Shown: positions 1 through 6,322 of the stretch, piece by piece
Layout of the letters: every line of letters starts with the position of its first letter
How positions within the stretch are numbered: the stretch's first letter is position 1
Source of the DNA: Rhodospirillales bacterium
GTDB taxonomy: Bacteria > Pseudomonadota > Alphaproteobacteria > Acetobacterales > Acetobacteraceae
Length of the DNA stretch: 13,038 nt
Direction: 5' to 3'
NCBI GenBank assembly: GCA_018971905.1
Contig: JAGWZS010000025.1
Span: 1 to 13,038 of the forward strand
Made by a program: the position numbers and the translations under genes
The notes under the pieces: generated by a model
What the model saw: only the letters and a program-made list of their open reading frames with translations
What the model was told of the DNA's origin: nothing
The model's database searches: none

Positions 1-1230
1 CGCACCAGCTTGGCATCGCGCTCCGGGCTTGAAACAACCCTGAACCCAACCAGCCCGCGTGTGAGCATCGCAATTTGCGCCGCCCCCGCCTGTCCGGGGT
101 CCTGCGGCAAAGAAATCATCGTCCCCACCCCATCCAACCGCGCGGTATCCTTAATTGCGGCCTCCACCTGCGCGGGTGAGCCCTGCAACCGTCTCACGTC
201 CAGCACCACCAGCCGGTCATCTTCGGTCATGCCCAGCTTCAGCCCCACCGTATAATCCGGCCGCCGTCCTGGCCCGGCTGGCTTGCCGCAAGGTCCCAGG
301 CCCGCACACTCATCTTCACATCCGGCGCCGCCGCCAGCCTGGTCACCGCCCCCACACGGAAGAGCCCACTCTCCCGCGCTTTCGGCGCCTGCTGATACAT
401 GGCCGCGAAAGCCCGCTCGCCCACTTCACGGCGGCGCCGTTCCAAATCCTCCATGCTTTGCAAGGCCGGCCACAACGCCTCGCCAACCCCCCGCCCCAGC
501 TCGTCCCCAGCCTCAGCCAAAGCGGGCAGCCGCAAACACCGCCATCCGCCATCCGTCGCCAGCAGCCGTCCAGCCAGATCATCCTCGTGCCAGCGCGTCA
601 TAATCAGCACAATCCGTCCGCCCGGCTTCAACCTCGCCGTCAATTCCGCTCGGTACCAGTCGAACAGCATGTCCCGCTGTACCTGGCTTTCCGCTTCGGC
701 CCAGTTCTTCACCGGGTCGTCGATCACAATCAGATCCGCCCGCCGTCCGGTAATCGGCCCGCGTACCCCGGCGGAGAAATATTCCTCTCCCCCCGCCAAT
801 GAGAATTTTGAAGACGCCTTCGCCGCCTTCGCAATCTCAACACCCAGCAAATCGCCGTGCTTCGCCAAGGTTGCCCGCACTCGCCCACCGAAATAATGCG
901 CCAGAGACGCCGTATGCGCCACCGCGATCACCTGCGCGCCTTTGCCCCGCGCCATGAACCAGGCCGGAAACAACACCGACCCATAGGTTGATTTGGCCGA
1001 GCCCGGCGGCATCTGCACCATCAGCCGGTCACATGTTCCACCGCCACATCCTGCAAATGCCGGATCAGCAATTCATGATGTGGCGCAGGGCTCTGCCCCA
1101 CATCGCTCATCGCCCGGCGGGAAAATTCCAAAAACCCCGCCGCTTCGCTTAGCCTTTTGATGAAGTCCCCGCCGTGTTCAGTAGAACCATTGTGGAAAGA
1201 TGTGTACGTCAAACTGGGGCGGGTGGGCAA
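1..1230 (-). pseudogene. Phage terminase large subunit, disrupted by two frameshifts and running off the window edge
   Basis: The terminase large subunit is the ATPase/nuclease motor that packages phage DNA into proheads. Three reading frames must be joined to read it. The N-terminal part (1230-1021) ends with APHHELLIRHLQDVAVEHV. The ATPase part (1021-239) has a Walker-A-like PPGSAKST, a Walker B LIVIDDP and an MTRWHEDDLAGRL motif, and ends at AWDLAAS, the start of the RNase H-like nuclease. The nuclease continues in a third frame from about 262 to position 1 (PDYTVGLKLG, then VVLDVRRLQGSP). Each junction (about 1030-1032 and 260-266) looks like loss of one base, so the changes do not compensate. 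TGA of the first frame overlaps an ATG of the second (TGATG), which might allow reinitiation. The start is unclear: TTG at 1230 is the first possible codon and has no ribosome binding site. It lies downstream of a DUF6362 gene. A sequencing error is an alternative, but the complete genes in the window look intact. Confidence 0.87.
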
Positions 1231-1267
1231 TCATAAAATAACATAAAGTTAGAAAAACTATCTTTTT
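1229..1267. other. AT-rich island between the DUF6362 gene and the terminase
   Basis: About 15% G+C over 39 bp, in a window where most DNA is GC-rich. It includes the 3' end of the DUF6362 gene. On the minus strand it holds TATGAT (1235-1230), a good match to a -10 element, but no convincing -35 at the right distance. It also contains the operator-like repeat at 1248-1262. It could be a second, late promoter for the terminase. There is no sign of a GC-rich stem followed by a U-tract, so it is not an obvious terminator. Confidence 0.4.
1248..1262. promoter_or_regulatory. Operator-like inverted repeat ahead of the terminase
   Basis: The sequence GTTAGA-AAA-ACTATC has the same 6-3-6 layout as the perfect palindrome GTTAGT-GAT-ACTAAC at 1978-1992 and matches it at 10 of 12 arm positions. 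It overlaps the stop codon of the DUF6362 gene and sits just upstream (minus strand) of the candidate -10 TATGAT at 1235-1230. The inference is a second binding site for the phage repressor that controls terminase transcription. Chance similarity in AT-rich DNA cannot be excluded. Confidence 0.4.
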
Positions 1268-1665
1268 GCCAATCCCTCCTGAATCAGCTTGATCGCCTGC
1301 CCATGCCAGCGCTGCACGGATTTATGATCCGCCCCCAGCACCTCGCCCAGCCGCCGCCAGGGAAAAAGATGCCGCCCCGTTAGCGGGTGCACCAGCGCCC
1401 GCGCCCCGGCAATCCGCCGCAGCACATATTGCTTTTCGGGAACAAAAAGCAGCCACCCGAAGGCTTCATCCATCCGTGTCACCGTGGCCGCGCACGGCGC
1501 GGGCGGCTTCATTTTCGCACTCTCCCAGCCGTAGGCTTCCAACGCCGTATGCACCACATCCATCTTTGTTATGCGCAGTCCAGTGGAATACCCACGTGAG
1601 GGCATCGCCAGCATCGCCGCGCCCGCCTCTTCCAATCGTTCCACAATCTCTTCAGCGGTCATCAT
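1258..1665 (-). CDS. DUF6362-family phage protein
   Basis: A 135-residue protein resembling the DUF6362 family, found in alphaproteobacterial prophages near terminase genes; its biochemical function is not established. The N-terminal half is helical (TAEEIVERLEEAGAAML). A central TRMDEAFGWLLFV segment is the typical family signature. The C-terminal part (about residues 100-130, with WRRLGEVLGADHKSVQRWH) looks like a helix-turn-helix that could bind DNA. The start ATG overlaps the TGA of the upstream helix-turn-helix gene (ATGA), and a second ATG follows directly. A GGGAGA stretch lies 6 nt upstream of the first ATG, so translation is probably coupled. Its position before the terminase would fit a small-terminase-like or regulatory role, but that is inference. 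The family call rests on remembered sequence features. Confidence 0.78.
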   Translation of the reverse strand: MMTAEEIVERLEEAGAAMLAMPSRGYSTGLRITKMDVVHTALEAYGWESAKMKPPAPCAATVTRMDEAFGWLLFVPEKQYVLRRIAGARALVHPLTGRHLFPWRRLGEVLGADHKSVQRWHGQAIKLIQEGLAKR

Positions 1666-1952
1666 AGTTCGTCTCCCTCCGGAAAAGGCGCATCCGTCAG
1701 CAACCCCCAGGTCAACGGGTGCCCCGCCCGCAATGGCGGCCTGCCAGGGTCGTCCAACCCATCCTCATCGCGGCTTTTCATCACCGGCGCCGGGCGTAAC
1801 GGCAGCGCCGCGTTCAAGCGCCGCCCCCGCTCAATCACTGTATTTCTCGACAGCCCCAACTCCTTGCCAATCGCCGCCCACGTGGCCCCCCCGTGGCGCA
1901 TATCAACAATCACTTTGTCAGCTGCCTGCGTCCAAACCCTTGCCTGCGGCAT
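1662..1952 (-). CDS. Small helix-turn-helix phage regulator
   Basis: A 96-residue protein with an N-terminal helix-turn-helix at about residues 8-47: WTQAADKVIVDM, then ATWAAIGKELGLSRNTVIERG. This layout resembles GcrA/AsnC-type short DNA-binding domains. The C-terminal tail has RPPLRAGHPLTWGLLTD, a type of motif I associate with small alphaproteobacterial prophage regulators. ATG at 1952 is chosen because a strong GGAGG (1962-1958) lies 5 nt upstream; an in-frame ATG at 1964 and a TTG at 1994 fit less well. It is the first gene of the leftward run, transcribed divergently from the XRE repressor, and overlaps the DUF6362 start by 4 nt. It probably acts as an early or late regulator of the module; its target is unknown. 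Confidence 0.75.
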   Translation of the reverse strand: MPQARVWTQAADKVIVDMRHGGATWAAIGKELGLSRNTVIERGRRLNAALPLRPAPVMKSRDEDGLDDPGRPPLRAGHPLTWGLLTDAPFPEGDEL

Positions 1953-1977
1953 GTCATCCTCCATCTGCCCGGCATAC

Positions 1978-1992
1978 GTTAGTGATACTAAC
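1978..1992. promoter_or_regulatory. Perfect palindromic operator in the divergent control region
   Basis: GTTAGT-GAT-ACTAAC is a perfect 6-bp inverted repeat with a 3-bp spacer, typical of an operator for a dimeric XRE/Cro-like protein. It overlaps the candidate leftward -10. A single half site ACTAAC occurs at 2010-2015 and a near half site GTTAGA at 2037-2042, over the repressor's own -10. The likely binder is the XRE protein encoded at 2051-2383; this is inference from position. Confidence 0.65.
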
Positions 1993-2020
1993 AATTGACG
2001 TCAAGAAATACTAACATTGA
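1985..2020 (+). repeat. Imperfect direct repeat with -35-like ends
   Basis: ATACTAACAATTGA (1985-1998) and ATACTAACATTGA (2008-2020) are the same word apart from one A. They begin 23 bp apart, roughly two helical turns. Each copy carries an ACTAAC half site and ends in TTGA, the start of a rightward -35-like sequence. The arrangement suggests repeated repressor contacts along one face of the DNA. Confidence 0.6.
1995..2004. promoter_or_regulatory. TTGACGTCAA palindrome containing back-to-back -35 sequences
   Basis: A perfect 10-bp palindrome that reads TTGACG on both strands. It supplies the -35 of the candidate leftward promoter. On the plus strand I find no good -10 at the right distance. 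It could also be a separate operator, for example for the small helix-turn-helix protein. Confidence 0.4.
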
Positions 2021-2044
2021 GTTTGCCCCTCGGCGTGTTAGACT
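2017..2044 (+). promoter_or_regulatory. Candidate promoter of the XRE repressor, giving a leaderless mRNA
   Basis: TTGAGT (2017-2022), a 16-bp spacer, then TAGACT (2039-2044). The ATG of the repressor begins 7 bp after the -10, where transcription would start. There is no Shine-Dalgarno sequence before that ATG. Both points fit a leaderless message, as known for lambda cI transcribed from PRM. The GTTAGA half site at 2037-2042 overlaps the -10, which suggests autorepression. Confidence 0.5.
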
Positions 2045-2050
2045 GGCTGT

Positions 2051-2383
2051 ATGGCATCAAAGAAACACCCCCCCGCAGAAACCGTCGGGGCGCGGATCAG
2101 GGCGTTACGCCTCGCCGCGGGCATGACTCAAGACGAATTCGCGGACAAGCTTAACGTTTCCCGCTCCGCCATCGCGCAATGGGAAACCGACCGCGCAGGC
2201 CAAGTCCGTGAAAACATGGAGAAAATAGCGAAGATCCTGAACACTTCGCTCGGTTATCTGGTTTCAGGTGAAACCGGCTCCCTGCTGGGGGACGAGCTCG
2301 CCCTCATGCGGCTTTATCGCGCCTGCTCGCAGGAAGACCGCCGGATGCTTCTGCTCACCGCCCGCCGCTTGGCGCGCAGCTAG
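2051..2383 (+). CDS. XRE-family phage repressor (cI/Cro-like)
   Basis: A 110-residue DNA-binding protein. Residues about 12-70 form an XRE/Cro-CI helix-turn-helix domain: RIRALRLAAGMTQDEFADKL, then NVSRSAIAQWETDRAG as turn and recognition helix, then IAKILNTSLGYLVSGE. The remaining 40 residues are helical (DELALMRLYRACSQEDRRML) and probably dimerise; there is no LexA/CI-type peptidase domain, so RecA-driven self-cleavage is not expected. ATG at 2051 has no ribosome binding site and lies directly after a -10-like TAGACT, so the mRNA is probably leaderless. The gene is divergent from the helix-turn-helix/DUF6362/terminase run, and the operator repeats between them mark it as the likely immunity repressor. 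It ends 1 nt from the convergent glycosyltransferase gene. Confidence 0.85.
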   Translation: MASKKHPPAETVGARIRALRLAAGMTQDEFADKLNVSRSAIAQWETDRAGQVRENMEKIAKILNTSLGYLVSGETGSLLGDELALMRLYRACSQEDRRMLLLTARRLARS

Positions 2384-2384
2384 C

Positions 2385-4859
2385 TCACTCCTCCCCAGGC
2401 TGTAGCAGCCGCAACTCCCGATAAACCCCGCTTTCCCGCGCGAAATTGCGGTTATAATACGGGTCCCTGGGCAGCACGGCCTTATGCCGTTGCAGCATCA
2501 CCTCGTTTTCGAACATGAACCGCGCCAGCTTGGCATGGTTGAAATCATCGCCCCGGCTAACGCTTTCCCGGTGCTCAGCCACCGAATCCGGCATGAACAG
2601 GATTTTCTGCCCGGCCTGTCGCAGCTTCACGCATAAATCCACATCGTTGAACGCCACGGAAAGCTCGTGTTCATCAAATCCGCCCACCGCCTCGAAGGCA
2701 GATTTGTGCACCAGCATGCAGGCCGCCGTCACCGCGGAAACCTCCTGCGCCGCAATGGCATGGGCCATGTAGCCCGGCGCATCGGCGCCCAATCCCCGGA
2801 ATGCATGGTCCGCCACCCCGCCAACACCCAGCACCACGCCGGCATGTTGCACGGTTCCGTCCTCATAGAGCAGCTTCGCCCCCACGGCGCTTACGCTTTC
2901 ATCGGCCAGCGCCTCATCCAGCATCCGCCGCAGCCACCCCGGCTCATCCACAAACACGTCGTTATTCATGAACAGCAGAAACTCATGCTTCGCCGCCCGC
3001 ACCCCGATGTTATTGATGCGCGAATAATTAAACGGCTCGGCAATCCGCAGCACCCGCGTGCCCTCGATATTCGCCTGCGCCGCCGCAAACCGCTCCGCCT
3101 CGGGTGTGGTGGACCAGTTATCCAGCAGAATAATCTCGTAACTCACCCCCTTGGTATAGGCCCTGATCGCCTCCACACACTCCAGCGTCATTTCCACGTG
3201 GTCACGATAGGGAATCAGAATCGAAACCCCCGCTTTCCTCACCCGCGCCGCCGGAAATTTCCAATTCACCTTGTAACAGGTCAGGCTCCCGCGCGGCTCC
3301 ACGTTCGCTGGCAGCCCCCGCCGTTCAATATGGGCCTGCACCGCCGCCGCCCCGGCCAGTGCTGCCTTCGGCTTCGCCCCTGTCCCCGCGGCCGCGGTTG
3401 AACTCGCGGTCTTGCGCCAATGGTACAAAATTTCCGCCACATGATGGATCTGCTCCGGCGCCAACCCTTCCACCAGCCGCAGCAGCAAATCATGGTCTTG
3501 CGCCCCATCCGGTGCTGGGTCCAGCCCGCCCGCCGCGCGCAAAACGCCCGCCTCCACCATCACCAGATGGCAGATGTAATTAATATCCAGCAGGAACCGA
3601 TGGTTGAAATCCGGCTTGAAATGCGGCTCGCTGAAGCCCCCGCCGCGCTCCACCTTATCCTCGTCGGAATACAGCAGCTTCGCCCCCGTCGCCGCCTTCA
3701 GCCCGTCATTCGTCGCCCGGGCAATGCCACCATTCTTCTTGCGTGTAATCAGCCTTATCCGCCCATCCAGCGCGGTCAAATCCTTCATCACCGCCGCCAG
3801 GGTCGCGTCTCCCCCGGCATCATCAATCAGCAGCAGCTCCCAATTTTCATGGGTCTGCGCCCGCACGCTGTCCACGGCGGCCAGAAAATCGCCCACGCCG
3901 GGCCGGTAAACCGGGCAGACCACCGAAACCTTGGTGCCTGTCACATCGGCCGCCCCATAGCGCGCCCTGGCCCGGGGCAGAGCCAGCGGGCGGGCCTCCA
4001 GGGCCCAGCGTGGATAATCCGACAGCAAAAACCGTTCCCGTGGAATCGCCGCCTTCAACTCTTTCTTTAAATGATACGCGAAGCTGAACAGCTCGTCGGT
4101 CCGCTTAATCAGCGCTTCTATTTTCTCACGCGCCGAATCCCCAGGGAAGCTTATCTCCAGCGGGCTGCCGCTCAGCTCCTCCCGCTCGGGCAGAGAAAAG
4201 AGTCTCAGCGCCACCTGCTCGCGGCGGCGCTGCTCCGGCGGCGGCGCAAAGGCAAACCCACAAGCCGCATCGCACCCCACCGCCGTGGCCACATCGCCGC
4301 GGAACTGGTCCGCCAGCAGCTCCGCCACCGGCTGGCCCTCGTGCGTCACCAATATCCGCACGCCACCCAGCTTGGTGCCCGCCTTGTCGTCCACCCGCAG
4401 CGCCCAGCCCTGGATCAGCCCGTCCACCATGCCATCCACCACGGCCATCAGCCGCTCCGGCTTTTCCAGCACGAAACTATATTGTTCCACCGCGCCGCCC
4501 GCGCGGGAGCTTATCGGCAGCGGCGTTCCGTCCAGCGCGGTAAACCGCAGCACGTGGCGCACCCCATCCCAATACCGCTCGGGTATCCTGTAGCTGAATC
4601 CAATCCGGCTATTCGCCAGATTCACCAGCCGGCTGTCCTCGCGGTGCAGGTCACAGGTAACCACGTCCTCAATCATGGCGTCGATCACCACGCGCATCCG
4701 CAAACTTTCCGCGGGCTTATCGAAATCCACCGCCCAGCCGCCAATCTCTGTCTCTCCGGTCCGGTCCAGGAAGCATAGCATCTTGCGTTCCGCCCGCGGC
4801 GCAGCCCCTTTCGCCATGGCCTTGCGCACCATCTCAGCCCTTGCCCCAGAATTCTTCAC
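2385..4859 (-). CDS. Two-domain family 2 glycosyltransferase with duplicated N-terminal beta modules
   Basis: An 824-residue protein, probably cytosolic since no membrane segment is visible. Residues about 27-118 and 136-238 are two divergent copies of a module marked by GGWAVDF and QGWALRV, likely beta-rich. A short helical linker follows (241-272). The first GT2 domain (about 310-490) has SVVCPVYRPG, LLIDDAGGD, LLYSDEDK and GAQDHDLLLR, then YHWR; the second (about 544-770) has SILIPYRD, LLDNWSTTP, FMNNDVFVDEPGW and AFNDVDLCVKLR. Such proteins transfer sugars during synthesis of surface polysaccharide or O-antigen; the donor and acceptor cannot be read from the sequence. GTG at 4859 is chosen because GGAGG lies 7 nt upstream and the codon overlaps the upstream gene's stop (GTGA). 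It is the last gene of a three-gene run. No other polysaccharide genes are in view. Confidence 0.9.
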   Translation of the reverse strand: MKNSGARAEMVRKAMAKGAAPRAERKMLCFLDRTGETEIGGWAVDFDKPAESLRMRVVIDAMIEDVVTCDLHREDSRLVNLANSRIGFSYRIPERYWDGVRHVLRFTALDGTPLPISSRAGGAVEQYSFVLEKPERLMAVVDGMVDGLIQGWALRVDDKAGTKLGGVRILVTHEGQPVAELLADQFRGDVATAVGCDAACGFAFAPPPEQRRREQVALRLFSLPEREELSGSPLEISFPGDSAREKIEALIKRTDELFSFAYHLKKELKAAIPRERFLLSDYPRWALEARPLALPRARARYGAADVTGTKVSVVCPVYRPGVGDFLAAVDSVRAQTHENWELLLIDDAGGDATLAAVMKDLTALDGRIRLITRKKNGGIARATNDGLKAATGAKLLYSDEDKVERGGGFSEPHFKPDFNHRFLLDINYICHLVMVEAGVLRAAGGLDPAPDGAQDHDLLLRLVEGLAPEQIHHVAEILYHWRKTASSTAAAGTGAKPKAALAGAAAVQAHIERRGLPANVEPRGSLTCYKVNWKFPAARVRKAGVSILIPYRDHVEMTLECVEAIRAYTKGVSYEIILLDNWSTTPEAERFAAAQANIEGTRVLRIAEPFNYSRINNIGVRAAKHEFLLFMNNDVFVDEPGWLRRMLDEALADESVSAVGAKLLYEDGTVQHAGVVLGVGGVADHAFRGLGADAPGYMAHAIAAQEVSAVTAACMLVHKSAFEAVGGFDEHELSVAFNDVDLCVKLRQAGQKILFMPDSVAEHRESVSRGDDFNHAKLARFMFENEVMLQRHKAVLPRDPYYNRNFARESGVYRELRLLQPGEE

Positions 4860-5614
4860 GCTCTCGCCTCCAGCTGCCGCAACGCCCCGGGCAAAAGCCG
4901 CGCCAGCCGCTCCGCCCATTCCGCCTGTCCCGTCTCATCGGCAATCAAATCCTGCCGAATCTCAAGCTCCAGATAATCCAGCCCATTGCGTTCGGCATGA
5001 ACCGGCACCCCATAATCGGTCTCATCGCTTACCCGGTAGGGCGCATTTTCTGCCACCGCCAGCCCGCCGTCGGCCCGCAGCAAATCTGCCAGAATCTTCG
5101 AAAGCCTGGGGTTCCGGTTATATAAAACCGCCACATGCATTGGCCGCGCCGCGCCCAGATAAACCGGGGTGAAACTATGCATCGCCACATAAATCGTGCG
5201 CGCCCGCACCGCCACCAGCCGCCCGATCGTCCGGTGGTACGGCTCAAAAATCGCCTCCCGCCGCGCGACCTTTGCCGCCTCGTCCAACCCCTGATTACCA
5301 GGAATGGCCGTCGCCTCGCTCACCTCGGGAAACGCGCTGGCCCAGCCGGGGTTGCGGTTACAATCGATCACCAGGCGTGAGTAGTTTTGCAAAATCGCGG
5401 TGGCGTCCAGCGCCGCGCTCAAGCGCCGCGTTACCTCCGCAATGCCTATATCCCAGGCAATATGCCGGTCCAGCTCGGCCTGGCTTACGCCCAAATCCCC
5501 CAGCCTGCGCGGAATTACCCGCCCCGCATGGTCCGCCGTCAGCAGAAACGGGCTTGGCCCCACCTCGCGGAGCACTTCATAAACCGGGGCCTCGCCATCC
5601 TCCAGCAACCCCAT
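4856..5614 (-). CDS. N-formylglutamate amidohydrolase-family protein
   Basis: A 252-residue protein of the PF05013 family, whose known members hydrolyse N-formyl-L-glutamate to formate and glutamate in histidine breakdown. Family motifs visible are LLTADHAGRVIP (residues 24-35), HIAWDIG (51-57), YSRLVIDCNRNP (78-89), IYVAMHSFTPVYLG (141-154) and the C-terminal LDYLELEIRQDLI (212-224). The conserved DH, H and E residues suggest an active metal-dependent hydrolase. ATG at 5614 lies 1 nt after the stop of the histidine phosphatase gene and the stop overlaps the glycosyltransferase start, so the three are probably co-translated. No other hut genes are nearby; the true substrate may be another N-formyl or N-acyl amino acid. 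Confidence 0.87.
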   Translation of the reverse strand: MGLLEDGEAPVYEVLREVGPSPFLLTADHAGRVIPRRLGDLGVSQAELDRHIAWDIGIAEVTRRLSAALDATAILQNYSRLVIDCNRNPGWASAFPEVSEATAIPGNQGLDEAAKVARREAIFEPYHRTIGRLVAVRARTIYVAMHSFTPVYLGAARPMHVAVLYNRNPRLSKILADLLRADGGLAVAENAPYRVSDETDYGVPVHAERNGLDYLELEIRQDLIADETGQAEWAERLARLLPGALRQLEARA

Positions 5615-5615
5615 C

Positions 5616-6170
5616 TCAATGCTGCCAGTTCATCCGCCCGGGCCGCGCCCCGGCCGGGTGAAACTCAACCCACTCGCCATTGCCAACGGAAATCCCGGTC
5701 AACGCCAGAATAAATCCCCAGTGGCTCACCAGCAGCGTCGTGTGCTCATCATCGCGCTGCCGCATCGCGGCCCTGAACGCATCCGCCCTTGCCACAACCT
5801 CCGCCTCGCTTTCTGTCTCCTCATGCCACCAGCGCTCCGGCAAATGCCCAAACTCATACTGCGGAAACCGCGCCGCCAGCAAAGCCGGAGCGGTACCTAT
5901 GTCGCACGTAAACGCGGTACGCTCCCGCACCTCGTGCATCACCTCCACAGTTACGCCCGGCAAGGCCAGAAAAGGCTGCACCGTCTGCAGCGCCCGCACA
6001 TAGGGGGAAACTATCACCCTGGTTATCCCGGCCCCCGCCAATTCCTCCACCGCCGCCCGCGCCTGCCCATGGCCCAACGCCGTCAGCTCCGGGTCCTCAA
6101 TCCCCGGGTCCCGCCTTGTCTCGGTGAAATGCAGGTTGAAAAAGCTTTGCCCGTGGCGGAGCAGAAACAT
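5616..6170 (-). CDS. Histidine phosphatase family protein (phosphoglycerate mutase-like)
   Basis: A 184-residue protein of the histidine phosphatase superfamily, which uses a phosphohistidine intermediate to remove or move phosphate groups. The RHG motif is at the extreme N-terminus (FLLRHGQS, residues 2-9, His6 as nucleophile). LTALGHGQA (29-37) and SPYVRALQT (55-63, with the second conserved Arg) follow, and the second catalytic His is in LLVSHWGF (His150). The substrate cannot be deduced; it is short compared with glycolytic phosphoglycerate mutases. ATG at 6170 is chosen because AAGGA lies 6 nt upstream and the RHG motif should be near the start; longer in-frame extensions have no family similarity. 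It heads the minus-strand run with the amidohydrolase and glycosyltransferase genes. Confidence 0.88.
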   Translation of the reverse strand: MFLLRHGQSFFNLHFTETRRDPGIEDPELTALGHGQARAAVEELAGAGITRVIVSPYVRALQTVQPFLALPGVTVEVMHEVRERTAFTCDIGTAPALLAARFPQYEFGHLPERWWHEETESEAEVVARADAFRAAMRQRDDEHTTLLVSHWGFILALTGISVGNGEWVEFHPAGARPGRMNWQH

Positions 6171-6322
6171 GAAACTTCCTTCAGCATGGCGCGGCTTGCC
6201 GGCACGCCCATTGCACCATATGTCTGGCCGCGCGCCAACAGGCGCCTGGTCCAATTTCGCGGCCGCCTTGGCTTGCATCGTGGGGCGCGTTGCGCCAGTT
6301 TACACATGAACAGAGGATCCCC
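6171..6322. other. Divergent intergenic region between the phosphatase and Tim44-like genes
   Basis: About 150 bp that must hold promoters in both directions. Only the two ribosome binding sites are clear: AAGGA for the phosphatase (minus strand) and AGAGGA at 6313-6318 for the Tim44-like gene. I found no pair of -35 and -10 elements good enough to name, no RNA gene and no convincing small open reading frame. Confidence 0.5.

Larger units (their letters stand above)
1976..2004 (-). promoter_or_regulatory. Candidate leftward promoter of the phage module
   Basis: On the minus strand, TTGACG (2004-1999) is followed by a 17-bp spacer and TAACGT (1981-1976). The -35 is a good match and the -10 is weak. 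Transcription would start near 1969, giving a short leader that carries the GGAGG of the helix-turn-helix gene. The palindrome at 1978-1992 lies between and over these elements, so a bound repressor would block this promoter. Confidence 0.5.

Noticed and set aside
155-802. Long plus-strand reading frame opposite the terminase
   Set aside because: It is antisense to a clear terminase; its composition (Pro, Arg, His, Ser rich) is what GC-rich coding DNA gives on the opposite strand.
239-1032. Programmed -1 frameshifting in the terminase
   Set aside because: Neither junction has a classic X-XXY-YYZ slippery heptamer, and large terminases are not known for two such shifts; mutation or sequencing error is simpler.
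1253-1267. AAAAA-GATAG-TTTTT as a terminator hairpin after DUF6362
   Set aside because: The stem is only five A-T pairs with no GC-rich part and lies over the stop codon, so it is too weak to be a terminator.
2667-4778. Several long plus-strand frames opposite the glycosyltransferase
   Set aside because: Low-complexity Arg/His/Pro-rich translations without family motifs, while the minus strand carries continuous GT2 motifs.
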